Shown: positions 6,861 through 16,492, counted from the stretch's first letter. The stretch: DNA of 34,966 nt from Akkermansia muciniphila (GCA_945861565.1 CAMAUY010000055.1:1-34966); one strand, 5' to 3'. A program made the numbers and translations. Notes: generated by a model from the letters alone, not told the origin.

Positions 6861-9482
6861 ATGAGAACGAGTGGTAGGCGACTGTGCGCGCTCTTTGGCC
6901 TGGCATTCATGGGGATCACTGCGCTGATGGGTGCGCCCGACCTTAGCGAAAAGGGAGCTGTCGGGCGAAAAATCACCCCGGCGAAAGGGGCCGACCACTG
7001 GGCATTCCGCCGACCAATCGGCGTGTTGCCTCCCGATCCGGACGGAACGCAGCAGGGAACGGGCAATCCGCTCGATCGATGGATCGAGGCGAGATTACGC
7101 GCGAAAGGGTTGACGCACTCGCCCGAGGCCGATCCGCGGACGCGGCTCCGGAGGATCACATTGGATCTCACGGGCCTGCCGCCGACACCGGGTGAACTAC
7201 AGGAATTTCTGGAAGACACGTCACCCCGGGCCTGGGATCGCGTCGTCGATCGCCTTCTCGCGTCGCCGCACTACGGCGAGCGTTGGGGCCGGCACTGGCT
7301 GGATGTCGCCCGCTATGCCGACAGCAAAGGATATGTTTTCGAGGAGGAACGACGCTACGCGTACAGCCACACCTACCGTGACTGGGTGGTCAACGCGCTC
7401 AATCGGGACCTTCCGTATGACGAATTTATCGTGGCGCAAATCGCGGGCGACCGTCTGACGACGGCCGACGACAAGTCACCGCTGGCGGCGCTTGGATTCC
7501 TAACGCTGGGCCGGAGATTCCTGAACAACGCGCCGGACATTATCGATGATCGGATCGACGTTATTTTCCGCGGGTTGCAGGGACTTACCGTCCAATGTGC
7601 GCGCTGCCACGATCACAAATTCGATCCGATTCCGACGGCCGACTACTACGCATTGTACGGGGTGTTCAGCAGTTCGGAGGAGCCGGGCGAAAAACCCTTG
7701 CTCGGAGAGAATCCAAATCCCCTATTGCGCAGCGCGTTTGCCGCCGAACAAAAAAAGCGCATGACCGAGATGGCCGATTTCCGGGAGAAAAAGACGCAGG
7801 AAGGGCGCCGGATGGTACGGGAACGTGCGGCGGACTACTGGCTGGCGGTCCACGATGCCAGCTCGCTCAAGGATGCCCAGGAGGTGGAGGCACTCGCTCG
7901 ATCCAGAAAGCTCGATCCGGGGCTGGCCTCGAATTGGAAAGCTAAACTGGCCGAATGGTCGAAGACCTTTCACCCGGTAATGTCTCCCTGGTTGGAATTC
8001 AGCCAACTGAACGAGGTGGAATTCACGGTCCAAAGCGCTGAACGGAGTCGCCGCTACACGCTCAATGCGGATCCGACGAATCGGATCAATCCGATCATCA
8101 CCACTCTTTTCACCAATGCGCCCAAGTCGATGAAGGAGCTCGCGGAGCGTTATGGGGCCCTGTTCGCCGCGATTGAAAAGGACTGGGCGGCAGCGCTCGA
8201 AGCCGTGAGATCTCCCTCACGGCCACTCCCCGGACAACTCATCGATCCGGCGGCCGAATCCATCCGCCAACTGCTGTTTGCGGCCGATTCACCCGCGATG
8301 ATTTCGACCGAGGTGGCGTTTCGAATTCTGCCGACGCCGGACCAGCAGAAGAGACGGGCATTGCAACGTAAGATTGACGAACTCGAGGCGATTCATCCCG
8401 GAGCGCCGCTGCGAGCGATGGCACTGCTGGACAAGTCCACGCCTGGCAATAGCCGCATCTTCAAACGAGGCAACCCGGGCACTCCCGGCGACGAGGCTCC
8501 GCGGCAATTTTTGTCGGTCCTGGCACCGGACCGGTCCCCCTTCAAAGATGGGAGCGGGCGGCTCGAATTGGCCCGGGCGATTGCGTCTCGGGACAACCCA
8601 CTGACAGCCCGCGTCTTTGTTAACCGCATTTGGGCGCACTACTTCGGCACGCCGCTTGTGGCAACTCCCAGCGATTTCGGAGTGCGAAGCGATCCCCCGA
8701 GCCACCCGGAATTGCTGGATTGGCTCGCGGTTTGGTTTATGGATCACGGTTGGTCTCAAAAGGAACTTCACCGCCTGATCGCGAAAAGCCGCACCTACCA
8801 GCAAACGGCGGATCCGACGGGTGACGCCGCCGCTGCCAACGAACGCCGGGATTTGCAAAACGTCAATTTATGGCGGATGAACCGGAAACGTCTCGATTTC
8901 GAAGCCATGCGGGACAGCCTGCTCGCGGTCGCCGGGAATCTGGACCTCACGGCCGGGGGCCAAGCCGTCCCGGTGTTTGGGGAAAATTCTACACCGCGCC
9001 GGACGCTCTATGGATACATCGACCGTCAAAATCTGCCCGGACTGCTGCGGGCGTTTGATTTTGCGAGTCCAGACGCCACGTGCTCGGTCCGATTTCAGAC
9101 GAGTGTCCCTCAGCAAGCGCTGTACTTCATGAACAGTACGTTTGCGGTAGCTCAGGCCCGGGAACTGGCCCGACGGGTAGCCAGCGAAGGTCACACGGAG
9201 ACGATTGACCGCATCCAGCGGATGTTTGCCCTGGCATTTCAACGGGCAGCGGACCCAGCGGAACTCGAACGTTCCGTTTCGTTCATCGAGCAGCCAATCG
9301 CCATTCCAGCGGTCCCGACTGCAGCCAGCGCGGGGAAGAATGGAAGGGGTGAATCCGACACCCCAGTAAAGGCAGCGGACCGCGATCCCTCGGGACCCCA
9401 GGAGGTCAACAAGCCGCTGAATACCTGGGAAAAGCTCGCGCAGGTGTTGATGGCTGCAAACGAATTTGTATTCGTCGATTAA
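6861..9482 (+). CDS. Secreted DUF1549/DUF1553 protein with CxxCH motif
   Basis: 873 residues. The N-terminus ([20 protein letters not shown]) looks like a signal peptide, so the protein is probably periplasmic. DUF1549 spans about 70-275, with the family words [41 protein letters not shown] and C246-A-R-C249-H250-DHKFDPI. DUF1553 follows in the C-terminal half ([26 protein letters not shown]-like [11 protein letters not shown]) and it ends NEFVFVD as usual. Such proteins abound in Planctomycetes and Verrucomicrobia; the function is not established, and the CxxCH might hold haem. The fused cytochrome domain (PSCyt1) of many members is absent. The usual downstream DUF1501 partner is missing: guaA follows after 76 bases. 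ATG at 6861 was chosen because upstream sequence is repeat. Confidence 0.88.
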   Translation: MRTSGRRLCALFGLAFMGITALMGAPDLSEKGAVGRKITPAKGADHWAFRRPIGVLPPDPDGTQQGTGNPLDRWIEARLRAKGLTHSPEADPRTRLRRITLDLTGLPPTPGELQEFLEDTSPRAWDRVVDRLLASPHYGERWGRHWLDVARYADSKGYVFEEERRYAYSHTYRDWVVNALNRDLPYDEFIVAQIAGDRLTTADDKSPLAALGFLTLGRRFLNNAPDIIDDRIDVIFRGLQGLTVQCARCHDHKFDPIPTADYYALYGVFSSSEEPGEKPLLGENPNPLLRSAFAAEQKKRMTEMADFREKKTQEGRRMVRERAADYWLAVHDASSLKDAQEVEALARSRKLDPGLASNWKAKLAEWSKTFHPVMSPWLEFSQLNEVEFTVQSAERSRRYTLNADPTNRINPIITTLFTNAPKSMKELAERYGALFAAIEKDWAAALEAVRSPSRPLPGQLIDPAAESIRQLLFAADSPAMISTEVAFRILPTPDQQKRRALQRKIDELEAIHPGAPLRAMALLDKSTPGNSRIFKRGNPGTPGDEAPRQFLSVLAPDRSPFKDGSGRLELARAIASRDNPLTARVFVNRIWAHYFGTPLVATPSDFGVRSDPPSHPELLDWLAVWFMDHGWSQKELHRLIAKSRTYQQTADPTGDAAAANERRDLQNVNLWRMNRKRLDFEAMRDSLLAVAGNLDLTAGGQAVPVFGENSTPRRTLYGYIDRQNLPGLLRAFDFASPDATCSVRFQTSVPQQALYFMNSTFAVAQARELARRVASEGHTETIDRIQRMFALAFQRAADPAELERSVSFIEQPIAIPAVPTAASAGKNGRGESDTPVKAADRDPSGPQEVNKPLNTWEKLAQVLMAANEFVFVD

Positions 9483-9558
9483 GATTCATCCCGTTGAGAT
9501 TTATCCACTCGCCAAGTCGGTCTGCGGTCGGCACAAAATCCCTTTTCGATTCGCCTTC

Positions 9559-11100
9559 ATGAACGAACAGATCGTTATCCTCGACTTCGGATCGCAGTAT
9601 ACGCAGGTCATAGCGCGGAGAATCCGCGAGTGCCAGGTATTCTCGACCATCCTGCGCTTCGACACGCCGGCGGCGGAGATCGCCCGATTGGCTCCTCGAG
9701 GACTCATTCTTTCGGGCGGCCCGAACTCGGTGTATGCGGCCAACGCTCCCGTTCCCGACATCGGTATTTTCGATCTTGGAATTCCGATTTTGGGAATTTG
9801 TTACGGCGTACAGATTTTCGCGCACTTCCTTGGGGGCAAAGTCGAAAAGGGCACCAAACGAGAGTACGGGAAGGGAACGCTGACGGTGCGGGACGGGAAA
9901 TGTCCGTTATTTCGCAAGCTGCCAAAGACACTCCAGGTCTGGAATTCGCACGGGGACAAACTATCGCGGCTGCCCGCCGGTTTCAAAGCGGTGGCGATCA
10001 CGGACAACTCCGAATACGCCGCGATCGAACACCACGGCAAACAACTCTATGGCATCCAGTTTCATCCGGAGGTGGCGCACACACCGCGAGGAAAGGAAAT
10101 CATCGCCAATTTTGTGCATGGCATTTGCCGGGGCGGGTCCGGTTGGACCATGCGGCACTACCGAGAACAGGCCCTCGAGGAAATTCGCGCCCAGGTTGGG
10201 CAGGAGCGAGTTCTGCTCGGCCTCAGTGGCGGCGTCGATTCGAGCGTGGCGGCCGCACTCCTGCACGAAGCGGTTGGGGATCAGTTGACCTGCATTTTTG
10301 TTAACAATGGATTATTGCGTGCCCGCGAGGCGGAAGTTGTCCGCGAGGTCTTCGGACGCCATTTCAAAATTCGCCTCCAATATGAGGATGCGTCGGACCT
10401 GTTCATGCGCCGACTGCGCGGTGTAACCGATCCCGAGCGGAAGCGTAAAATTATCGGCCGTACGTTTATCGAGGTCTTTCAGGCGGCGACACGCCGGGCT
10501 GGGAAGGCACGATTTCTCGCCCAGGGAACCCTCTATCCCGATGTCATCGAATCCGTCCCCATTGCTGGCAATCCCGCGGCAATGATCAAATCCCACCACA
10601 ACGTGGGCGGCCTCCCGAAGAAAATGAAATTCTCGCTGGTCGAACCCCTGAGGTACCTGTTCAAGGATGAAGTTCGAGCGCTGGGCCTCGAACTCGGGCT
10701 TCCGGCCGAAATCGTCAATCGCCAACCCTTCCCCGGCCCCGGCCTGGCGGTCCGTGTCCTCGGTGAAGTCAGTCGTAAGAAATGCGATATTCTTCGCAAG
10801 GCGGATGCGATCGTGGTTGAAGAGATGAAGGCCACCGGATGGTACTACAAGATCTGGCAAAGCTTCGCCGTCCTGCTTCCGATACGCAGCGTGGGTGTCA
10901 TGGGAGACGAACGCACCTACGACTTCACGATCGCGTTGCGGGCGGTCGAATCCCAGGACGGTATGACCGCAGACTGGGTTAAACTTCCGTACGACCTGCT
11001 GGAGCGGCTCTCGAGCCGGATCATCAATGAGGTGAAAGGCGTCAACCGGTGCGTCTTCGATATCACGAGCAAGCCACCAGGGACCATCGAGTGGGAGTGA
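9559..11100 (+). CDS. guaA: GMP synthase (glutamine-hydrolysing)
   Basis: 513 residues, typical length. It makes GMP from XMP, ATP and glutamine, the last step of guanine nucleotide synthesis. The class I glutamine amidotransferase domain has Cys81 in GICYGVQ and the His169/Glu171 pair in QFHPEVAHT. The ATP pyrophosphatase P-loop is SGGVDSS at 223-229, and the C-terminal dimerisation domain ends [13 protein letters not shown], the standard GuaA ending. ATG at 9559 starts [16 protein letters not shown], matching family starts; 31 open codons upstream are not part of it. It follows the DUF1549 gene by 76 bases on the same strand, so co-transcription is possible but not shown. guaB is not in the window. 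Confidence 0.97.
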   Translation: MNEQIVILDFGSQYTQVIARRIRECQVFSTILRFDTPAAEIARLAPRGLILSGGPNSVYAANAPVPDIGIFDLGIPILGICYGVQIFAHFLGGKVEKGTKREYGKGTLTVRDGKCPLFRKLPKTLQVWNSHGDKLSRLPAGFKAVAITDNSEYAAIEHHGKQLYGIQFHPEVAHTPRGKEIIANFVHGICRGGSGWTMRHYREQALEEIRAQVGQERVLLGLSGGVDSSVAAALLHEAVGDQLTCIFVNNGLLRAREAEVVREVFGRHFKIRLQYEDASDLFMRRLRGVTDPERKRKIIGRTFIEVFQAATRRAGKARFLAQGTLYPDVIESVPIAGNPAAMIKSHHNVGGLPKKMKFSLVEPLRYLFKDEVRALGLELGLPAEIVNRQPFPGPGLAVRVLGEVSRKKCDILRKADAIVVEEMKATGWYYKIWQSFAVLLPIRSVGVMGDERTYDFTIALRAVESQDGMTADWVKLPYDLLERLSSRIINEVKGVNRCVFDITSKPPGTIEWE

Positions 11101-11163
11101 CTTGTCACGCCGGTACACCCGACAGGTCCGTGATTTTTTGCGATCCCCAGGGTCCAAACCTCC

Positions 11164-12090
11164 ATGTATCGCCTCCAGCTTGTCAGCGGGGAAGAATCGG
11201 GGCCTCTCACGGCCACCCAGGTTCGCGGTTGGCTGATCACCGGCCGAGCGGATGTTAGCACCCGAGTTCTGCCGGGGAACGACGACACCTGGCAACCGAT
11301 CGCGGATTTTGAGGAGTTTGCCGCGGGGTTTCAGAATGCGACGGTCGCTCCCGCCTCGTTGACAGAGTTTTCCGGACGCCCCATTTGCGGACTGGCCGTA
11401 CTCTCGATCACAGTCGCAGGTCTGTGTCTGCTCACCGGCCTGATCGCCGCTACTCAACTCCCATGGTCCTACAGTCGGGGACTCATCGTCGGTGTCCGGA
11501 CCTACAATTGGTTCGGAATCCTTGGCATGCTCAGCTCTTTACTCAGCTTTGAGCACGTTACCAGTGGCATAAAGTCCGTTCGGGGGCGCAATTTGGCACT
11601 CCTGGGCGGCTTGCTCTCCACCGTCTGTGTTGCGGCCGGTGTCTACGCCAATGTTCGCATCATCTCGGAGGTGACCCGGAACTATCAGCAGCGGGTTGCC
11701 ACCAATCCACGGGTGCACCGTTTCGGGGATCTTCCAGACAATCAACTGGCCGCAAAACAGTTGATCATCGCCGCCCGTGCGCTGGCGAATATCCCCGCCG
11801 CGTCCAACTGGTTTGAAGCGCTGGGGCCCGAAGTCGCCGATTTGGATACCACGGGCCGCGGCGTAAACTTTGCCCTGAACACCCGTGTGGAAGGCCGCCG
11901 ACTGGCTGGGCTGCGACGGGACACGGTCATCTTCTTTGAAACCGGTCGCGTGGGAACAAATCTGGCAGGAGGCGCCGAACTGCTCCGAAAATCAACCGGA
12001 ACCAAAGATCGTATCTCGGTGGCACTCGCGGACGGCCGGGCAATTCTGATTTCAGGTTCCCAGGCGACGAAACTGCGCTGGGCCCCCTGA
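11164..12090 (+). CDS. GYF_2-domain membrane protein of unknown function
   Basis: 308 residues in three parts. Residues 1-52 are a GYF_2 (DUF4339) domain: a short beta-rich fold with the pattern YRLQLVSGEESGPLTATQVR and W-P-I near its end. Residues about 73-165 hold three hydrophobic stretches (ICGLAVLSITVAGLCLLTGL; NWFGILGMLSSLLSF; LALLGGLLSTVCVAAGVYA). The C-terminal 120 residues are soluble and end VALADGRAILIS...LRWAP, like the ADGHVE...LRW ending of verrucomicrobial H-X9-DG pseudopilin-type proteins, but the His is not obvious. The fusion suggests an envelope protein with a cytoplasmic peptide-binding-like domain; the role is unknown. It begins 63 bases after guaA and converges on the ribosomal cluster. 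Confidence 0.8.
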   Translation: MYRLQLVSGEESGPLTATQVRGWLITGRADVSTRVLPGNDDTWQPIADFEEFAAGFQNATVAPASLTEFSGRPICGLAVLSITVAGLCLLTGLIAATQLPWSYSRGLIVGVRTYNWFGILGMLSSLLSFEHVTSGIKSVRGRNLALLGGLLSTVCVAAGVYANVRIISEVTRNYQQRVATNPRVHRFGDLPDNQLAAKQLIIAARALANIPAASNWFEALGPEVADLDTTGRGVNFALNTRVEGRRLAGLRRDTVIFFETGRVGTNLAGGAELLRKSTGTKDRISVALADGRAILISGSQATKLRWAP

Positions 12091-12117
12091 AAAAAGAACG
12101 CCCGCACGAAGCGGGCG
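12090..12117 (-). terminator. Rho-independent terminator of the ribosomal cluster
   Basis: On the minus strand CGCCCGC, loop TTCGT and GCGGGCG form a perfect 7-bp GC stem, followed by TTC and then TTTTTT. It starts about 40 bases after the rplQ stop codon. The T-run overlaps the last base of the stop codon of the convergent GYF_2 gene. No T-run follows on the plus strand, so it should act mainly on the ribosomal transcript. Confidence 0.85.
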
Positions 12118-12156
12118 CTCCACGCGGGCGTCTGGTAAAACTCGTGAGTCCTCCGC

Positions 12157-12675
12157 TTAGGCTTTGCCAGCCGTAGCGGTCTTCTCCGTCGCCGGTTCGG
12201 CGGGAACTGCGTCGGCCGGAGCCACTGGCAATTCAACAAGCTCGAGGATTGCCAATTGAGCGGAATCCCCGTTTCGCTGTCCGAGCCGGATGATTCGTGT
12301 ATACCCCCCCGTCCGGTCCTTGAAAACCGGGGCAATCTTGTCAAAGAGGATATGAACAACGTCGTGCTCGTTGCGCCACGCTTCACGAACCACCTTACCC
12401 TTGCGGGTGGGTGTTCCATGAAAGAGGCTGCGCGGCTGCTGACGAAGCTTCGCCGCCGCCTGTCTGCGGACGTGAACGTTATAATCTTTTTTCGCGCCAA
12501 TGGCCGCACGCCCGAGCGTGATCAGCTTTTCGACCACGGGCCGAAGGACCTTGGCCTTCGTGAGCGTCGTCGTGATGCGGTGATGTTTGATGAAGCTGCA
12601 AGCCATGTTGGCAAGCATTGCATTGCGATGCTCGCCTTTGCGGCCAAGTTTCGCGTTGCGCTTAAGGTGGCGCAT
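12157..12675 (-). CDS. rplQ: 50S ribosomal protein L17
   Basis: 172 residues. It binds 23S rRNA near the exit of the peptide tunnel. The start MRHLKRNAKLGRKGEHRNAM is the conserved L17 N-terminus and fixes ATG at 12675; a longer frame upstream overlaps rpoA and is not real. The core ends near residue 148 (ELVEL). A tail rich in Ala, Pro and Thr follows (PVAPADAVPAEPATEK), longer than the E. coli protein, which has 127 residues. Last gene of the cluster, 13 bases after rpoA, as in most bacteria, with a terminator behind it. Confidence 0.96.
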   Translation of the reverse strand: MRHLKRNAKLGRKGEHRNAMLANMACSFIKHHRITTTLTKAKVLRPVVEKLITLGRAAIGAKKDYNVHVRRQAAAKLRQQPRSLFHGTPTRKGKVVREAWRNEHDVVHILFDKIAPVFKDRTGGYTRIIRLGQRNGDSAQLAILELVELPVAPADAVPAEPATEKTATAGKA

Positions 12676-12688
12676 AAGAGTTCCGGGG

Positions 12689-13699
12689 TTAGAGTTTCTT
12701 GGTTTCGCCGACCGGCTCCAACAGGGCCGGATCAATGTTCATGCCGAGCGTCAGGCCGAGAGCCTGGAGCTTTTCCTTGATCTCGTTCAGCGATTTCTTG
12801 CCGAAATTACGGTACTTAAGCATCTCCTGCTCGCTCTTCAAGGCCAACTGCCCGACGGAGGTGATGTTCGCGTTGTTTAAGCAATTGGCAGCACGGACAC
12901 TCAGTTCGATCTCATTGACCGACATGTTGAGCAATTTCCTGAGCTTCGCCTTTTCATCGTCCTGCGGCTTGATCTCCTCCTCGAATTCTATGGCATTCTT
13001 ATCATAACCAACGAAAACGTCGAGATGATGCTGGAGAATCGCTGATGCCTGCGTGAGCGCATCGTCTGGAGAAATGCGACCATCCGTCCAGATCTCAAGG
13101 ATCAGCTTGTCGTAATCGGTCCGCTGCCCCACGCGGGCTGCCTCGACATTATATCGAACTCGGGAAACGGGAGAAAAAAGGGAGTCGATGGCAATAATTC
13201 CGATCGCCTGGTCAACCTTTTTATTTTCGTCCCACGGGCAAAACCCGCGACCCACCTTGATTTCGAACTCCATCTCGAGTTTTTTCTTCCGGTCCAGCGT
13301 GCAAATAAGCTGGTCAGGATTCACCAATTCGATGTTTTGGTTCACCTGAATATCGGCGGCGGTGACGGCACCTTCCTTGTTGACCGAGAGGAGCAGCATC
13401 TGAGGCTCACGGCTGTGGGCCTTAAACTTAATCTTTTTCAGGTTGAGGACGATGTCCGTGACATCCTCGACCACACCATCCACGGTGGTGAATTCGTGCA
13501 TGGCCCCATCGATCTTCACCGATGTAATTCCCGCGCCTTCGAGCGAGGAAAGCAACAAGCGGCGGATGGAATTGCCGATGGTGTGACCAAAGCCCGTTTC
13601 AAAAGGCTCGGCCACGAACTTTGCGTAAGTCTGCGTCGCCGTTGACTCCTCTTTGGCAAGTCGCTTCGGCATTTCAAATCGTCCAAGTCGTATAGGCAT
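12689..13699 (-). CDS. rpoA: RNA polymerase alpha subunit
   Basis: 336 residues, usual length. It dimerises to nucleate RNA polymerase assembly and touches UP-element DNA and activators. The N-terminal domain is recognised by the stretch GFGHTIGNSIRRLLLSSLEG and by ALTQASAILQHHL. The C-terminal domain (about 255-325) has the helix-hairpin segment NIELSVRAANCL-like EIELSVRAANCLNNANI and RNFGKKSLNEIKEKL. It lies 106 bases after rpsD, the largest gap in the cluster; a promoter or regulatory RNA could sit there, but none was recognised. ATG at 13699 gives MPIRLGRFEMPKRL, in line with relatives. Confidence 0.97.
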   Translation of the reverse strand: MPIRLGRFEMPKRLAKEESTATQTYAKFVAEPFETGFGHTIGNSIRRLLLSSLEGAGITSVKIDGAMHEFTTVDGVVEDVTDIVLNLKKIKFKAHSREPQMLLLSVNKEGAVTAADIQVNQNIELVNPDQLICTLDRKKKLEMEFEIKVGRGFCPWDENKKVDQAIGIIAIDSLFSPVSRVRYNVEAARVGQRTDYDKLILEIWTDGRISPDDALTQASAILQHHLDVFVGYDKNAIEFEEEIKPQDDEKAKLRKLLNMSVNEIELSVRAANCLNNANITSVGQLALKSEQEMLKYRNFGKKSLNEIKEKLQALGLTLGMNIDPALLEPVGETKKL

Positions 13700-13805
13700 A
13701 GGTATTTAGGATTGCAATTTTAAACTGGGCTGCCCGGACTCTTACTCCCGGTTCCAGGCTTCCCCATATAATTGCCACCCACCGCGAACCGCGCGGCAGG
13801 ATTAC

Positions 13806-14414
13806 TTAACGGGAGTAAAATTCGACGATGGCCTGCTCGTTGGCTATCGGTTGGATTTCTTCACGCGACGGAACGCGGAGGAGGGTCGCCTTGAGGTGCT
13901 CCCGATCGAGGGAGACCCAATCCGGAACGACCCGTGCGGTCGATCCTTCGAGATTCTTCATGGCCATCTGTTTCGACTTCGGATGATCCCGGATTTCGAT
14001 GACATCATTGACACGAACCGCGAAGCTGGCGATACCGGCCTTGCGGCCGTTTACCTTGACGTGTCCATGAGTGACCATCTGGCGGGCACCCGCCCGAGTG
14101 ACACCAAAACCACTGTGATAAACCAAATTATCCAGCCGAGACTCCAAGATCTGGAGCATCTTCTCACCCGTAATACCACGCATCTTAAGCGCCCGCTCGT
14201 ACACGTTGCGGAATTGTCGCTCCAAAAGGCCGTAGTAATAGCGAAGTTTCTGCTTCTCGATCAATCCCACGGCGTAATCGCTGTGCTTGCGGCGAGATTT
14301 CGGACCGTGAACGCCCGGCGGATAGTTGCGGCGTTCGAGGTACTTTGAATTGCCAAAAATCGGCACACCAAAGCGGCGGCTGATGCGGACGCGCGGACCA
14401 GTATAACGAGCCAT
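13806..14414 (-). CDS. rpsD: 30S ribosomal protein S4
   Basis: 202 residues. Primary 16S rRNA binder at the 5' domain and, in enterobacteria, the translational repressor of the alpha operon. It starts MARYTGPRVRISRRFG and contains the S4 RNA-binding domain (about residues 92-155, LESRLDNLVYHSGFGVTRAG, ARQMVTHGHVKVNG). It ends IVEFYSR, the usual S4 ending. It lacks the Cys-rich zinc motif near the N-terminus, so it is the zinc-free form. 42 bases after rpsK. Whether S4 represses this cluster is not visible in the sequence. Confidence 0.97.
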   Translation of the reverse strand: MARYTGPRVRISRRFGVPIFGNSKYLERRNYPPGVHGPKSRRKHSDYAVGLIEKQKLRYYYGLLERQFRNVYERALKMRGITGEKMLQILESRLDNLVYHSGFGVTRAGARQMVTHGHVKVNGRKAGIASFAVRVNDVIEIRDHPKSKQMAMKNLEGSTARVVPDWVSLDREHLKATLLRVPSREEIQPIANEQAIVEFYSR

Positions 14415-14456
14415 GACCGGAAAAGATAAAAGAGGGGTTGAAAGCGAAAAAATGAA

Positions 14457-15056
14457 TTAAACGCGGCGCTTTTTGCGGGGGCGGCAGCCGTTGTGGGGAA
14501 TCGGGGTTACATCCTTAATGGAAGTAATGTCCATCCCGATCGCCTGCAGAGCGCGGATTGCCGATTCGCGACCGGACCCAGGGCCATTGACCCGAACCTC
14601 GATCTCGCGCATGCCGTGTGACATGGCCTGGCGAGCGGCATCCTGAGCCGCCTGCTGGGCTGCAAAGGCGGTGCTCTTACGCGATCCCTTGAACCCAACT
14701 CGACCGGCGGTACTCCAGCCAATTGTATTACCCTGCATGTCCGTGATGGTCACCTGGGTATTGTTGAAGGTTGCGAGAATGTTCGCCACGCCCGCCGTGA
14801 TGTTCTTCGAACCCTTGGCCTTGATGATTTTCTTGGCATTGGGGTCGTCTCCCAACAACTCGGCGGCAGACGGAGCGACCGCAGCGGCAGCGACGGTAGG
14901 AGCCGCAGCGGTGGCATCAGTCGCCGGCGTAGCGGCAGCGGCAGCGGATGCGACGGCGGCTGGCTTCTTCGCCTTGGCCGGTTTCTCAGCCGCGGGTGCG
15001 GCTGCCTCGCCCTCTTTCTTAGCCGGGGCCTTCTTAGGCTTAATTTCTTCAGGCAT
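14457..15056 (-). CDS. rpsK: 30S ribosomal protein S11 with long Ala-rich N-terminal extension
   Basis: 199 residues against about 130 in most bacteria. The S11 core starts near residue 80 ([20 protein letters not shown]) and ends with the conserved [11 protein letters not shown]. It sits on the 30S platform next to mRNA and S7. The first 70 or so residues are low complexity: a Lys-rich start ([17 protein letters not shown]) and then an Ala/Pro/Thr run. The frame and the ATG at 15056, 25 bases after rpsM, leave no room for a different start unless a GTG or ATG inside the extension is used; there is no ATG between it and the core. The extension is probably disordered. Confidence 0.94.
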   Translation of the reverse strand: MPEEIKPKKAPAKKEGEAAAPAAEKPAKAKKPAAVASAAAAATPATDATAAAPTVAAAAVAPSAAELLGDDPNAKKIIKAKGSKNITAGVANILATFNNTQVTITDMQGNTIGWSTAGRVGFKGSRKSTAFAAQQAAQDAARQAMSHGMREIEVRVNGPGSGRESAIRALQAIGMDITSIKDVTPIPHNGCRPRKKRRV

Positions 15057-15081
15057 GGTCTCGAATCAGGTGGTAAAGGGT

Positions 15082-15477
15082 CTAGTGGATGCCCGTTTTT
15101 GCGTTGGGATTACGCTGCACACCCACGGTCCGGCGAGGACCTTTGCGGGTTCGGGAATTAGTCTGCGTCCGTTGGCCTCGCACCGGAAGGCTGCGAAGAT
15201 GGCGTTGGCCGCGATACGATTTGATCGCCTGCAGACGTTTGAGATTGAGGCCTAATTCCCTTCGAAGGTCGCCCTCAATCACATACTTGCCTTCCTGGAT
15301 CGCGTTAACGATCTGGGAAAGCTGGTTCTCAGAAAGGTTCTTCGCCCGGACCGCCGGATCGATGTTCGCTCGAGTCAGAATCTCCCGAGCGTTCACTGGG
15401 CCCAGCCCATAGACATAGCGGAGGGCAATGTCCACCCTCTTCTCTCCTGGAATATCAACACCTAAAATTCTTGGCAT
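15082..15477 (-). CDS. rpsM: 30S ribosomal protein S13
   Basis: 131 residues. It sits in the 30S head and forms intersubunit bridges with L5 and 23S rRNA. The start MPRILGVDIPGEKRVDIAL and the helix-two-turn-helix YVYGLGPVNAREIL are typical. The basic C-terminal tail RGQRTQTNSRTRKGP reaches towards the P-site tRNA. It follows rpmJ by 27 bases, the standard alpha-operon order. Confidence 0.97.
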   Translation of the reverse strand: MPRILGVDIPGEKRVDIALRYVYGLGPVNAREILTRANIDPAVRAKNLSENQLSQIVNAIQEGKYVIEGDLRRELGLNLKRLQAIKSYRGQRHLRSLPVRGQRTQTNSRTRKGPRRTVGVQRNPNAKTGIH

Positions 15478-15504
15478 ACTTTTCCTGTTTCCGTGCTCTC
15501 GGAC

Positions 15505-15618
15505 TTAGCCCTGCCGCTGTTTGTGCCGAGCGTTTGAACATATCACCCGAATCACACCCTTACGGCGGACTATCTTGCAGTTTACACAAAGCTTTTTGAC
15601 TGATGCGCGCACTTTCAT
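15505..15618 (-). CDS. rpmJ: 50S ribosomal protein L36
   Basis: 37-residue gene, found by translating the gap between map and rpsM. The protein is [20 protein letters not shown] followed by a second part ending NARHKQRQG. The zinc ribbon is complete: Cys11, Cys14, Cys27 and His32, so this is the zinc-binding form. It is very basic, as expected for a protein that binds 23S rRNA. ATG is at 15618 and TAA at 15505-15507. It is 28 bases after map and 27 before rpsM. infA, which often precedes rpmJ, is absent. Confidence 0.95.
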   Translation of the reverse strand: MKVRASVKKLCVNCKIVRRKGVIRVICSNARHKQRQG

Positions 15619-15646
15619 CGTGTTTCCAAATTGTTACCCCAGACCC

Positions 15647-16420
15647 TCAGTACAGGTCCGGTAAATCGTCTCGTGTCAGTATTTCTGGATCCCCATCGGT
15701 CACCAGCACAGTATGTTCAAAGTGGGCCGCAAACTGACGATCTTGCGTTACCACCGTCCAACCATCATCCAAAATCTTCACTGCCGGCTTCCCCGCAGTC
15801 ACCATGGGCTCAATCGCGATCGTCATGCCCGGCTTCAAACGAATCCCACCACGCCGCCCATCGTCGTAGTTGGGAACCTGCGGATCTTCGTGCACGGACC
15901 GCCCGACCCCGTGCCCGCAAAATTCACGAACCACTCCGAACCCATTTGACTCCACCCGCTTCTGCACCGCCCGCCCCACCGTCGTGACGGTGTTGCCCGC
16001 TCGCGCAAAAGAAACACCATCGTACAAAGCTTTTATGGTTACGTCCATTAGTTTTTGCGCTGCCGGAGTACAACCCCCGCACGCGACCGTCATTGCCACA
16101 TCACCCACCATGCCTTCAAAACGAACGCCAACATCCAGTTTAACCAAATCGCCCAATTGCAGTCGGCGCCGACCACCAATGCCGTGGATTACTCCGTCAT
16201 TGACCGAAATACAACACTGACCCGGGAAATCACGATACCGATAAAAGGCACTCACTGCGCCCTTGCCACGGATGATTTCACCCACTCTGGCGTCAATATC
16301 CTGGGTGGTCACCCCAGGGCTTATCAACTGCGATGCCTCGCGCAATACCCTGGCTGCCACCGATCCCGCCTTCCGCATGGATTCAATTTCACTGGCAGTT
16401 TTGAGCACACTCTTGCTCAT
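15647..16420 (-). CDS. map: Type I methionine aminopeptidase
   Basis: About 257 residues. It removes the initiator Met from nascent proteins, using two metal ions. The pita-bread fold is marked by SVNDGVIHGIGG, KLDVGVRFEGMVGD (metal-binding Asp pair), CGHGVGRSVHEDPQVPNY (His ligand) and MTIAIEPM (Glu ligand). ATG at 16420 (MSKSVLKTASEIESMRKAG) fits the family; a TTG at 16432 has a better spaced AGGGA before it and would add four residues, so the start is uncertain. It takes its usual place after secY, 72 bases downstream, without the adk gene that often lies between. Confidence 0.95.
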   Translation of the reverse strand: MSKSVLKTASEIESMRKAGSVAARVLREASQLISPGVTTQDIDARVGEIIRGKGAVSAFYRYRDFPGQCCISVNDGVIHGIGGRRRLQLGDLVKLDVGVRFEGMVGDVAMTVACGGCTPAAQKLMDVTIKALYDGVSFARAGNTVTTVGRAVQKRVESNGFGVVREFCGHGVGRSVHEDPQVPNYDDGRRGGIRLKPGMTIAIEPMVTAGKPAVKILDDGWTVVTQDRQFAAHFEHTVLVTDGDPEILTRDDLPDLY

Positions 16421-16492
16421 AGCGTCAGGCAATTATCTTCCCTGCGTCACCGGTGCGTTCTATCCCAATCAGTGCCAAAGAACTATTCAAGT

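Noticed and set aside
10312-11457. Minus-strand open frame of 381 codons
   Set aside because: It is antisense to guaA and the GYF_2 gene; long antisense frames are expected at this codon usage and its composition is not protein-like.
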